From SAR324 cluster bacterium (lineage in GTDB: Bacteria > SAR324 > XYD2-FULL-50-16), in assembly GCA_028282885.1 (NCBI GenBank), contig JANQGX010000032.1, forward strand, positions 22,439 to 86,438: a DNA stretch of 64,000 bases, in the 5' to 3' direction. The translations under genes were made by a program, and so were the position numbers. The notes beneath the pieces are model-generated. The model saw nothing but the letters and a program-made list of their open reading frames with translations, had not been told where the DNA came from and ran no database searches. Below, piece after piece: positions 43,872 through 52,019 of this stretch (position 1 is its first letter; each line of letters starts with the position of its first letter).

Positions 43872-45116
43872 TTACAGCTTTTGGTTGATCAGAATCGACT
43901 TGGTAACCTGGGCGATGTTATCGCAACCGGTCATCAGCATTGCCCTGCGTAGCTCGCTTTTCACAAAATCGAGATAGGTACTCACAGCTTCGGGTCCGCC
44001 CGCAAGAGACATTCTGGCCATGGGTCTTCCCATCATGGCAAAGTCCGCACCCAGGGCAAGATACTTGATGACATCGTATCCCGTGCGGCAGGCTCCGTCG
44101 ACAACGATGGCAATCTTATCTTTAAAATGAGATGCGATCTCGGGAAGGACTTCAGCCGTCCCCTGTCCGTAATCCATCACTCTCCCTCCGTGGTTGCTGA
44201 TAACCATGGCTTTGGCCCCTGATTCCACCACAGCCTGCGCATCTTCAAGGCACATGATTCCCTTGAAGATCACCGGCAGCGGAGTGGCATTTACCAGCTC
44301 TTTCAACTCCTCCGGGCTTTTACGGTAGACCGCTTTTCCAGCAGCAGCCCAGTTTGTTGAGCCGCAACCATCCAGATCCACTCCCACGGCAATGGCACCT
44401 GCTGTCCTGGCTTCATCAAATTCCGCAATCAACTTTTCCTGTCCCTGGGGTTTGAAGATCAATACGCCACCCGTTGCTGAATCCAATCCGGGGTGTCGAT
44501 CCGCATGAGAAGGTGTCTGACCGCTCATACCTACAGTACCGAACAACTTTGCTCCCTGGAGCAACCCTCTTTGAAACTCCTCTTCAGTGACGGCATTGTT
44601 CATATTTTTAACCCCGGACACGCTGGGGACCAGAACCGGCATTTCCACCGGTACTCCCAGGAAGGACGATTTCATGTCCGGTTCGGCATGTTTTTTTACC
44701 AGTCTCATTTTGAGACGGTATTGATCGAGCGCCTTGTAGTTGGCATCAAAGGTTTTTCCTTTCCCTTCACCACCCAATCCCATGGTTTCACCAAACTTGG
44801 GACCCATGCACAAACGCTGGGGATCGCCATCACAAACCTTGTTGACCGAACAATTCCCCATCAGTTTCTCCCGTGCGACATCCCTGTACCAGGCTACGGA
44901 TTTCTTCCCTTCGGAGTCGGGTGGTTTTGATTCAACTGCCGGACCTTCCCGAGGTTCATCCTGAGGGGCCAGATGACTCTTGTCGGCATTGCAGACCGGG
45001 CAGCGCCAGTCCTCCGGAATCTCATCGTAGGTGGTTCCGGGCTTCAAACCGGTTGTTTCATCTCCTAGTTCATCATTGTATTCAAAGGCATTACAGATAT
45101 CGCAAATATATTTCAT
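43872..45116 (-). CDS. rubredoxin fused to FMN-dependent alpha-hydroxy-acid dehydrogenase-like enzyme
   Basis: A 414-residue fusion. Residues 1-45 form a rubredoxin (C5, C8, C39 and C42 in YICDICN and WRCPVCN). After a linker, residues about 75-414 form an FMN-binding barrel of the lactate/glycolate oxidase type: VLVPSVSGVKNM, VGVDLDGCG, PVIFKGIMCLEDAQA, VISNHGGRVMD, and IVVDGACRTGYDVIKYLALGA. The rubredoxin probably passes electrons to or from the flavin, consistent with the nearby rubrerythrins. It also contains an additional cysteine-rich linker (GNCSVNKVCDGDPQRLC). Substrate unknown. Confidence 0.88.
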   Translation of the reverse strand: MKYICDICNAFEYNDELGDETTGLKPGTTYDEIPEDWRCPVCNADKSHLAPQDEPREGPAVESKPPDSEGKKSVAWYRDVAREKLMGNCSVNKVCDGDPQRLCMGPKFGETMGLGGEGKGKTFDANYKALDQYRLKMRLVKKHAEPDMKSSFLGVPVEMPVLVPSVSGVKNMNNAVTEEEFQRGLLQGAKLFGTVGMSGQTPSHADRHPGLDSATGGVLIFKPQGQEKLIAEFDEARTAGAIAVGVDLDGCGSTNWAAAGKAVYRKSPEELKELVNATPLPVIFKGIMCLEDAQAVVESGAKAMVISNHGGRVMDYGQGTAEVLPEIASHFKDKIAIVVDGACRTGYDVIKYLALGADFAMMGRPMARMSLAGGPEAVSTYLDFVKSELRRAMLMTGCDNIAQVTKSILINQKL

Positions 45117-45254
45117 TCCTGACTCTCCATAGTCTCGTGTACAAGAACATATCCCTTCGGATATGGCATCGATTCATCCCATTACAGCACTCATCGAAGG
45201 CAATCGGATCAATAGTAAACTGTGAAACACCACATGCACAAGGGAATAGTTACA
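45117..45254. other. divergent leader region
   Basis: Short gap upstream of the rubredoxin-FMN gene. Nothing recognisable apart from its likely promoter. Confidence 0.3.
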
Positions 45255-45488
45255 ATGGAACAGATAAAGCTTGATATCAAAAACTGGTTGACCAGCGAGA
45301 CATTGCCATTCGCCCTGGCTGTCAGAACGAGCACAGCGCTTAGCGGTGGCACAATGCTTTGCAGAATCATTAAATTGGCGACCGATTCGGGCGGTCTGAT
45401 CACCATCAAGAAGATCAAAGTTACTGCCGGGAATAGCAGTTGTAATTATTCTGTAGAAATATCGACAGAGGTACGTGAACCGCCATGA
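45255..45488 (+). CDS. possible small protein, weakly supported
   Basis: A 77-residue frame from ATG at 45255 (MEQIKLDIKNWLTS) with AGGGA about 9 bases upstream. The product has no signal and no recognised family. A frame on the opposite strand also exists and looks less protein-like. Could be a real small gene between the divergent operons or chance. Confidence 0.25.
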   Translation: MEQIKLDIKNWLTSETLPFALAVRTSTALSGGTMLCRIIKLATDSGGLITIKKIKVTAGNSSCNYSVEISTEVREPP

Positions 45489-45576
45489 ATAGTTGAACAA
45501 TTTCGATCAATATTCCCAAAACCGTAGCAATTTTTCGTCCTCTTGCCAAATATCTCTGTTATAAAAACAATCAAAC

Positions 45577-45606
45577 TTGACATTGGTCAAGCGATCACCT
45601 TATGAT
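45577..45606 (+). promoter_or_regulatory. rubrerythrin promoter with overlapping palindrome
   Basis: TTGACA (45577-45582), 18 bases, then TATGAT (45601-45606). The -35 lies inside a dyad CTTGAC-ATTG-GTCAAG (45576-45591), a good place for a repressor site. The rubrerythrin gene starts about 90 bases downstream. Confidence 0.65.
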
Positions 45607-45696
45607 TTTTAAGCTTTCCTAAAATCAGGCTTATGATGAACTATTGCTGGAACTAACGACAAAACCAGATCAGAAAACCATTTGAGGAGAAAAATC

Positions 45697-46272
45697 ATGA
45701 CCAGTGTTAAAGGAACCCAAACCGAAAAAAACCTGTTGGCATCATTTGCCGGTGAATCTCAAGCAAGAAACAGGTACACCTTTTTTGCCAAGCAAGCAAA
45801 GAAAGAGGGCTATGAGCAGATTTCCGAAATCTTTCTGCAAACCGCCGCACACGAACAGCAGCATGCCAAGACCTTCTTCCGCTTTCTTGAGGGGGGAGAC
45901 CTGGAGATTACCGCAACCTACCCGGCCGGTGTAATCGGCACAACTGAAGAGAACCTGGCAGCCGCTGCCGCCGGTGAGAACGAAGAGTGGACCGTGCTTT
46001 ATAAAGAAGCTGCCGAAGTTGCGGAAAAAGAGGGATTCAAGGAGATTGCCACCGCATTCAGAAAGATTGCCCAAGTGGAAGAACAACACGAGATTCGCTA
46101 CAATAAATTGCTGCAGAATCTCAAGGATGGAACGGTATTCAAAAAGGATCAACCGGTCAAATGGATGTGTCGAAATTGCGGATTTGTCTACGAAGGCGCT
46201 GAAGCGCTGGCCATGTGCCCTGCCTGCCAGCATCCGCAAGCTCACTTTGAAGTTAAGGCTGAAAACTACTAG
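45697..46272 (+). CDS. rbr: rubrerythrin
   Basis: A 191-residue protein that reduces hydrogen peroxide in anaerobes. Residues about 5-140 are a four-helix diiron domain with Glu and ExxH ligands (NLLASFAGESQARNRY, AAHEQQHAKTF, EVAEKEGF, IAQVEEQHEIRY). The last 40 residues are a rubredoxin domain (WMCRNCGFVYEG, AMCPACQHPQAHF). GAGGAGA is 6 bases before the ATG at 45697; the earlier TTG is rejected. It has its own promoter and faces other non-heme iron genes. Confidence 0.95.
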   Translation: MTSVKGTQTEKNLLASFAGESQARNRYTFFAKQAKKEGYEQISEIFLQTAAHEQQHAKTFFRFLEGGDLEITATYPAGVIGTTEENLAAAAAGENEEWTVLYKEAAEVAEKEGFKEIATAFRKIAQVEEQHEIRYNKLLQNLKDGTVFKKDQPVKWMCRNCGFVYEGAEALAMCPACQHPQAHFEVKAENY

Positions 46273-46527
46273 AAGTTCCTGCCGGATTGAGAGTTGGAGG
46301 AGGGAGAGACCTGTTCGGGGAGGATCCGTTTGTTTAAGCGGATTTCTCCTTGATTCAGGTTTTGGCCGGAGCAAACTCTTGCAATGAGTTGAACTCGCCC
46401 AAAGGTACTGCAATTTAACACCGGTATAAATACATCCCATGGTATCATGAAAACGCCCTGTCGTTCTGAACTACGGGGGTTTAAATCTCAGCACCTTTTG
46501 GCTTTGTTGTGCTTTTAGACAAATCTC

Positions 46528-47004
46528 CTACTGCTTCAGTTTCAACAATTGGTTGCTGATGATCTGAATGTGCTTCATCTCTTCGCGAATGACCTCATCA
46601 AGTTTGTCCTGACCCGATTCTTTAGGGACCATATCCTTCATTCCCAAGTAAAACACAATCGATTCCTTCTCGGCAACAATCGCTTCTTTCAGAACCTCTT
46701 CTGCTGAAGATGTATCAATGCTTTTCTCATAGAATACTCTGGTGTCAGCCAGTGCCTGCAGGTAGGCTGCAGTTTCTTCGTAAGGATCGAATGCAACTTC
46801 TGCCGACTCCTTGGCGGTCAATGCCGACTTCATTTTGCTGAAGAACTCCTCATGCTTCTGCTCCATCTCGGCCAACTCCTCCAGAAAGGACTTGATTTCG
46901 GTCTCTTTGACGTCCTGAGCAGCCTTTTTGTAGAAGGCGTACCCGTTCTTCTCAATCTGAATTGCCATATCCAGAATTTCACTGGCATTAAACTTATGAT
47001 ACAT
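46528..47004 (-). CDS. ferritin-like/rubrerythrin-fold diiron protein
   Basis: A 158-residue helical protein with the diiron pattern: EILDMAIQIEKNGYAFYKKAA, ELAEMEQKHEEFF, EAIVAEKESIVFYLGM and VIREEMKHIQII give four Glu and two ExxH sites. It lacks a rubredoxin domain, so electrons must come from another partner such as the nearby rubredoxin fusion. The ATG at 47004 has GGAG 6 bases upstream. It converges on the rubrerythrin gene. Confidence 0.87.
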   Translation of the reverse strand: MYHKFNASEILDMAIQIEKNGYAFYKKAAQDVKETEIKSFLEELAEMEQKHEEFFSKMKSALTAKESAEVAFDPYEETAAYLQALADTRVFYEKSIDTSSAEEVLKEAIVAEKESIVFYLGMKDMVPKESGQDKLDEVIREEMKHIQIISNQLLKLKQ

Positions 47005-47281
47005 CACTCACTCCGGGTTGGTTTGGTTAGAATAAATAAACGGGATCGACCCGGCCACTAGGTGATCGATCCCTCAATGTTGCATAAAATGCTGTTGTTT
47101 TAACCGTTCGCTCAATCCGCCGCTCTTTGGCCCCCATTTGCGAGGGATTAGAGTCATTTTCCCGGATGTCCACAGCCCAACATCCGGTGACGGACCTCAT
47201 GCTGAACAGCTATTATTGTCTCCAAAAGTAGAAACGTTTTTTGGTCTTTCTGTCAACCGTCACTCCCGACGGGGGTTGGTA

Positions 47282-48121
47282 TCATGCCATCTGACCGACG
47301 TAGCCGGAGAGCTCGTCCGTAATGTAATTCATATGTGTCCTCTCCTCGTCGGCGAGGTGGAGAAAGAGCTTTCTGCTTTCCTCATTTTCAGCTTTGTCAG
47401 CTAATCGCACATAAAGATCAAAAGACTGTGCTTCGATGGCAAGCGCGAGACTGTAAATATCCTCAATTTTCCGAGTATGCCGGATGACCTGGAAGGGGGA
47501 AAGGCGATTCACCTCTCCTCCTTCAACCACGGCGTCCTGTGTAGCCAAAAGCTCGGTGACATCCGGTACAGGCTTGTCATTGCTCTTGCTGAGGAGTTGT
47601 TCCTTGTGCAGATCTTCAAATCCGGCAAGCTTGCGATAGGTTGCCTTGAACTCCTCCCGTTCCTCGGTTTCCTCCAGTTCATTATAGAATCTTTGCAGAC
47701 CTTCTTCCATGGCGTATGCCAGCGAAAAGGCATCGCCAAACTGAACATCATTTCTGATCAGATTCAGGTCGTAGCTGTATTCACCATCCAACCGGATTCC
47801 CAACCAGCTTGAGATATTACTGCTGATATCATACACCTCCTTAAATCCACGATCGGACAAAAATTGGGCGGCAGCCCTGCTTCTTCCCCCGGAACGGCAA
47901 TAGACAATCGTGGGAAGCTCGGGATCAAGTTCGGCCTCACCGCCCTGCATCAGGGAATTGAGAGGAACCAGTTTGGAACCCGGCAGATGATGTTCCCGAT
48001 ACTCTTCCGGAGTCCTTACGTCTACCAGTTGGTAAGATCCCGTAGCGTTTGAATCCATGAATTCCTTGGTTTGCTGCTCGTTTATGACCTTCACTGGTGA
48101 AAATACACTGTTCCACTTCAT
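47282..48121 (-). CDS. rhodanese fused to ferritin-like diiron domain
   Basis: A 279-residue fusion. Residues about 10-110 form a rhodanese domain with the active-site loop IVYCRSGGRSRAA, whose Cys can carry a persulfide. Residues about 125-279 form a ferritin-like four-helix domain (FSLAYAMEEGLQRFYNELEE, GFEDLHKEQLL, LALAIEAQSFDLYVRLAD, LADEERTHMNYI) with diiron ligands. AAGGAG precedes the ATG. The combination suggests linked handling of sulfane sulfur and peroxide. Function is inference. Confidence 0.88.
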   Translation of the reverse strand: MKWNSVFSPVKVINEQQTKEFMDSNATGSYQLVDVRTPEEYREHHLPGSKLVPLNSLMQGGEAELDPELPTIVYCRSGGRSRAAAQFLSDRGFKEVYDISSNISSWLGIRLDGEYSYDLNLIRNDVQFGDAFSLAYAMEEGLQRFYNELEETEEREEFKATYRKLAGFEDLHKEQLLSKSNDKPVPDVTELLATQDAVVEGGEVNRLSPFQVIRHTRKIEDIYSLALAIEAQSFDLYVRLADKAENEESRKLFLHLADEERTHMNYITDELSGYVGQMA

Positions 48122-48468
48122 GATGTCTCCTTTGATAGTAAACGGTTATGTTGAAACTGTTATCATATGAATATTTACTTTGCAGTGGATGCGCCATTTT
48201 AGTTTTAGCATAAGCGAATGAACAAAAAGATAAATATTACAATTTCTTATCTCGTGTTACGTTTGAGATCTTTATTGTAGAAAAGGTAATGTAGCGCTAC
48301 TAAGTAACGTTACCAGGGGCGATCAAGCGGGGCTTTTGGTGTATTGCAGGATTCTTGGCCAAATATCCAAGGGAGACGAGGGGATATCATGTTCTCCCTT
48401 GGAACGCAGGGGCGATTGGAGAGCAAAGAATATGATGAAAATAAAGTACCGTTGACCAGGGCGACACT
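48122..48468. other. promoter region of the rhodanese-ferritin-like gene
   Basis: About 350 bases with no gene. It contains two tandem palindromes described separately. An AT-rich stretch at 48160-48260 is the likely promoter. Confidence 0.5.
48291..48313. promoter_or_regulatory. two tandem 10-bp perfect palindromes
   Basis: GTAGCGCTAC (48291-48300), three bases, then GTAACGTTAC (48304-48313). They lie about 170 bases upstream of the rhodanese-ferritin-like gene. Candidate paired operator. Confidence 0.5.
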
Positions 48469-49236
48469 TTACCGGCCGATAACATATTTATAGGGATCCA
48501 CCTCCTCCCTGAGAATTCTGAGCTCCTCATCGGAGGGCGGTCGGGTCTCTTCCGGCTTTTCCAGTCTCAGCAGTTCAAAACCGCAGTTGTCCTGGACATC
48601 TTGAAAGCTATAGCCCGGGTTCAATGAAATAACCCTCATTCGTTTGGTTTCCGGTTCGAAATCCATCACAGCCATATTGGTAATAATCTTATAGGGCCCG
48701 GTTCCTTCGGGTAATCCGGATTTCTCCCTGGCGTCACCTCCTTCAAGATAGCCGGGCGTGGTAAGAAAATCCAGCTTTTCCACGAATCGTCTTTTATCCT
48801 GGGGCGTCATTACCATCATTCGCCAGCAGAAAGAGGCAAAATCATTGGCACCGCCGCTTCCGGGTAGTCTCACCTTGGGCTTAAGGTGATCGCCTATGAC
48901 AGTGGAATTCAGATTTCCGTACTTGTCGATCTGGGCGCCACCCAGAAATGTATAATCCACAAACCCCCTGGAGCAGGTCTCCATAGTATCACCCATGCTG
49001 CCGGCCATGGCTGCCTTGTAAAAGGTTCTGGAATCTCCAACCGAGATTGGCATTTCAGGTAGATGCGGACTCATTCCCCCCGCTTCGAACATGATCACCA
49101 GATCGGGTGCGTTCATTTTCTGGGCAAGCATGGCCGCCGCGCAAGGAGCACCGGTTCCCACACCGACGGAAGCGCCATTTTCAAGCTCCCTGGAGGCAAC
49201 GGCAATCATCATTTCCATCTCATTGTATTCAGCCAT
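48469..49236 (-). CDS. CoA-transferase subunit B, glutaconate CoA-transferase-like
   Basis: A 255-residue class I CoA-transferase beta subunit. IMFEAGGMSPHLPEMPISVGDSRT contains a Glu at the place of the catalytic glutamyl-CoA residue. FLGGAQIDKYGNLNSTVIGD and PGSGGANDFASFC are family blocks. It transfers CoA between an acyl-CoA and a carboxylic acid; the acceptor is unknown. It lies one base after the subunit A gene, with GGAGG before its ATG. Confidence 0.87.
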   Translation of the reverse strand: MAEYNEMEMMIAVASRELENGASVGVGTGAPCAAAMLAQKMNAPDLVIMFEAGGMSPHLPEMPISVGDSRTFYKAAMAGSMGDTMETCSRGFVDYTFLGGAQIDKYGNLNSTVIGDHLKPKVRLPGSGGANDFASFCWRMMVMTPQDKRRFVEKLDFLTTPGYLEGGDAREKSGLPEGTGPYKIITNMAVMDFEPETKRMRVISLNPGYSFQDVQDNCGFELLRLEKPEETRPPSDEELRILREEVDPYKYVIGR

Positions 49237-49237
49237 C

Positions 49238-50227
49238 TTAATCCTCCTTCTGCAGTAGCAGTTCCTTGGTTCGCAGCTCTCTCATCTTGCGTAAGCCGCC
49301 GTTGAGTCCGATATAATCTTCATGATCCTTGCAATCGAAGATGTTTCGTTGCAGGAACTCCTTAAATTTATCAAGATCCTTGTCCACCGACAGCCACTCC
49401 CTGAGATGATCTTCATCCGAGAAGTATTCATAGGGCATGGTTCCCGGGTATGCACCATATGGCACTTCACAAACGGCATCCACGAGGTAATAAGGAATGT
49501 CTGTCGAACCGGGATCCCGTTTAATCTCTTCATTGCTGATCAACCTTTCGGCGGTTATGATCAAACGTTTGGAGGCGCTGGCCAAATCCAGGTCGGACAC
49601 CGCTATTCCCTTAAACCGACTGTTTCCATAAACGTCGGCTTCATGTACATGGATTACCGCTACGTCCGGATACAGGGCAGGGAGCAATACCAGTTTTTTC
49701 CCGGTAAACGGGCATTTAGCCATCCTGGCTGCACTTTTTCTAAAGGTGTCCGTTCCCATCAGGTTTCTGGCGGGAAGATAAGGTACGCCCTGGGCGGCAG
49801 CTTTCATGCGGACGGTCAGACCGTAGTTGGTCCATTCGGTTATATCAACCTTGCCGCTTTCCAGGTAACGGCGGGAACAGGCGGAGAGCCCTCTAGCTTC
49901 GAGTCCGACCACATACGCGGCATCCAGCCTGTCATAGACCTCACCCGCACTGAGGATCTGCATATCATGGGTTGAGGTATGTCCGGCAAATCCCATGTTT
50001 TTTCGTCCCTGTCGGACAATTTCATGACAGGCAGCTACCGGCGTCCGATTGGCACCAAACCCGCCGATTCCCAGGTAATCGCCGTCATGTACAAATTTGG
50101 CAATGGCAGTTTTCAACTCCATCACTTTGTTTACCATTTTCCGGTCTTTGTTCCTGAAAAAAAACCTGGCCTTATCAGGATCAGGATCCGTAAACAACGT
50201 CCCTTCACCTTGATCTATGATTTCCAA
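49238..50227 (-). CDS. CoA-transferase subunit A, glutaconate CoA-transferase-like
   Basis: A 329-residue class I CoA-transferase alpha subunit. DYLGIGGFGANRTPVAACHEIVRQG is the glycine-rich N-terminal block. VAVIHVHEADVYGNSRFKG and KRLIITAERLISNEEI follow. It forms a complex with the product of the next gene. The start is TTG at 50227 with GGAGG 7 bases upstream. No other fatty-acid or amino-acid fermentation gene is adjacent, so its pathway is open. Confidence 0.87.
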   Translation of the reverse strand: MEIIDQGEGTLFTDPDPDKARFFFRNKDRKMVNKVMELKTAIAKFVHDGDYLGIGGFGANRTPVAACHEIVRQGRKNMGFAGHTSTHDMQILSAGEVYDRLDAAYVVGLEARGLSACSRRYLESGKVDITEWTNYGLTVRMKAAAQGVPYLPARNLMGTDTFRKSAARMAKCPFTGKKLVLLPALYPDVAVIHVHEADVYGNSRFKGIAVSDLDLASASKRLIITAERLISNEEIKRDPGSTDIPYYLVDAVCEVPYGAYPGTMPYEYFSDEDHLREWLSVDKDLDKFKEFLQRNIFDCKDHEDYIGLNGGLRKMRELRTKELLLQKED

Positions 50228-50526
50228 AGGTTAACCTCCATAAAATTGAATGATTATATTGAACTGATGAATAGTCACTGAACGTTCCGGCAGAGGTTCA
50301 ATCTGTCAAAATCCGATTTAGCATATCGACTTTTTCGGAGCATGGATAGAGTGTCGATCATCTCCCGGGTCAAATCGGGAGAAAACGGGTCGGGATAGAG
50401 TTTTGAAGAGAGATTACCGGAATCCGCGCAGCCGAATCCACTCCCTCTATCCGGAAGTTTTCAGGTTGGCGTTTTATTGGCCCTGATACCTGCTCCGGAA
50501 CATGTAAACCTGTTGTCTGGTGTGTC

Positions 50527-50559
50527 TTAATTTTGCAGCCGTGCTGCCTGCAAAATTAA
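50527..50559. promoter_or_regulatory. 12-bp inverted repeat upstream of desulfoferrodoxin
   Basis: TTAATTTTGCAG (50527-50538) and its exact complement (50548-50559), 9-base loop. It lies upstream of both divergent genes, so it is either a regulator site or part of a leader. Confidence 0.45.
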
Positions 50560-50579
50560 AGGATTAAAAGAAAACTGGT

Positions 50580-50607
50580 TTTACAGCTCGGAACATTGTG
50601 ATATAGT
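50580..50607 (+). promoter_or_regulatory. sigma70-like promoter for desulfoferrodoxin
   Basis: TTTACA, 16 bases, then TATAGT (50602-50607), about 60 bases before the gene. Confidence 0.5.
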
Positions 50608-50669
50608 TTGACAATGATGAGAGTTATCAACTGACAAAAATGTCATTAACCCCAATCAAAGAGGTCAAA

Positions 50670-51041
50670 ATGGAAAAAATGCAAGCCTTTAAATGCGGAG
50701 TTTGCGGCAATATCGTTGAGACGGTGCATATTGGCGGAGGACAACTTGTCTGCTGCGGCCAACCCATGAACCTGCTCGAGGAGAATACCACCGATGCGGC
50801 TACAGAGAAACATGTTCCTGTAATCGAAAAAGTTGATGGCGGATATAAGGTGACCGTGGGATCAGTTGCTCATCCCATGGAAGATAAACATTATATTGAA
50901 TGGATTGAACTGATCGCCGGTGACAGGATCTACCGACAATTCTTAAATCCCGGGCAGGCACCCGAGGCAGTTTTTAAGATCGATGCCGACCAGGTAACGG
51001 CTCGTGAATACTGTAATCTTCATGGTCTCTGGAAAGGATAA
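50670..51041 (+). CDS. dfx: desulfoferrodoxin (superoxide reductase, two-iron type)
   Basis: A 123-residue protein that reduces superoxide to peroxide without making oxygen. The N-terminal desulforedoxin domain has C9, C12, C28 and C29 ([14 protein letters not shown]). The catalytic iron site uses the His in [18 protein letters not shown], and the Cys/His of [15 protein letters not shown] is placed before the ATG at 50670; the upstream ATG at 50640 is rejected. The ZIP transporter gene follows 5 bases later. Confidence 0.94.
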   Translation: MEKMQAFKCGVCGNIVETVHIGGGQLVCCGQPMNLLEENTTDAATEKHVPVIEKVDGGYKVTVGSVAHPMEDKHYIEWIELIAGDRIYRQFLNPGQAPEAVFKIDADQVTAREYCNLHGLWKG

Positions 51042-51046
51042 TACGA

Positions 51047-51859
51047 ATGGAAACACAAACCGTCTTGATTGCGTTTGGTTTGACACTATTTGCAGGGCTC
51101 TCCACAGGCATCGGCAGCGCCCTGGCGTTTTTTACCCGTAAAACCAATACCCGGTTTCTTTCCCTGGCGCTTGGGTTTTCCGGCGGTGTGATGATCTATG
51201 TCTCATTTGTTGAGATCTTCGTCAAAGCCAATGATGCCCTGACCGCCAGCCTGGGGGAAACCATGGGATACTGGATAACCACCCTTTCGTTTTTCGGCGG
51301 AATTTTGGCTATCGCTATTATCGATAAGCTCATACCCTCATTTGAAAATCCCCATGAAATACGATCTGTAGAGGATATGGATGATAAGGAGCAGGCCGGT
51401 AAATATAAAAAGCTTTATCGAATGGGGATGTTTACAGCCCTGGCCATCGCCATTCACAATTTTCCCGAAGGTCTGGCCACCTTTGCTGCTGCTCTCAGTG
51501 ACACGACCGTAGGTTTGTCAATTGCCATCGCCATCGCTATTCACAATATTCCGGAAGGAATCGCGGTTTCTATCCCGGTTTATTATGCGACCGGGGACCG
51601 AAAAAAAGCGTTTTTGTATTCCATGCTTTCAGGGCTGTCCGAGCCGGTGGGGGCTTTAATCGGATACTTCATCCTGTTCTCCTTCTTCAACGATGTCGTC
51701 TTTGGTGTGCTATTCGCGTCGGTTGCCGGTATCATGGTTTTTATATCTCTTGATGAATTGCTGCCGTTGGCAAGGGAATACGGAGAACACCACCTGAGCG
51801 TCTACGGTTTGATCGCGGGTATGATGGTCATGGCTCTCAGCCTGTTGCTCTTTGCCTGA
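51047..51859 (+). CDS. zupT: ZIP-family metal transporter (ZupT-like)
   Basis: A 270-residue protein with eight membrane helices. [20 protein letters not shown] and [20 protein letters not shown] are the two HNxPEG metal-binding motifs of helices 4 and 5. It takes up zinc and possibly iron or manganese. It follows desulfoferrodoxin by 5 bases, so iron supply for the defence proteins is a reasonable role. Confidence 0.93.
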   Translation: METQTVLIAFGLTLFAGLSTGIGSALAFFTRKTNTRFLSLALGFSGGVMIYVSFVEIFVKANDALTASLGETMGYWITTLSFFGGILAIAIIDKLIPSFENPHEIRSVEDMDDKEQAGKYKKLYRMGMFTALAIAIHNFPEGLATFAAALSDTTVGLSIAIAIAIHNIPEGIAVSIPVYYATGDRKKAFLYSMLSGLSEPVGALIGYFILFSFFNDVVFGVLFASVAGIMVFISLDELLPLAREYGEHHLSVYGLIAGMMVMALSLLLFA

Positions 51860-51883
51860 AGGCCCTGTCTTTTCAATCGACTA

Positions 51884-51906
51884 GCTGCCTGGCAAGACCA
51901 GGCAGC
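51884..51906. terminator. hairpin after zupT
   Basis: GCTGCCTGG-caaga-CCAGGCAGC, a 9-bp stem with a 5-base loop, 25 bases past the stop. No T tract follows, so termination would be weak. Confidence 0.5.
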
Positions 51907-52019
51907 CCCTAAACCCATAACACCACTCCGAATGACAAAGCGCAGCTCTGCAACGCACAGTGGTGACCTATTTCCTTTCCGGGAATTCCCAACCGTTTCT
52001 GAATTTCAAAGGATACCGA

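Larger units (their letters stand above)
50228..50669. other. divergent promoter region between CoA-transferase and desulfoferrodoxin genes
   Basis: About 440 bases with no gene. It contains a 12-bp hairpin and a sigma70-like promoter (listed separately) and the presumed promoter of the CoA-transferase pair. Confidence 0.5.

Noticed and set aside
45174..45500. Minus-strand 108-residue frame upstream of the rubredoxin fusion
   Set aside because: Composition is not protein-like and it would overlap the better-supported small plus-strand frame and the promoter region.
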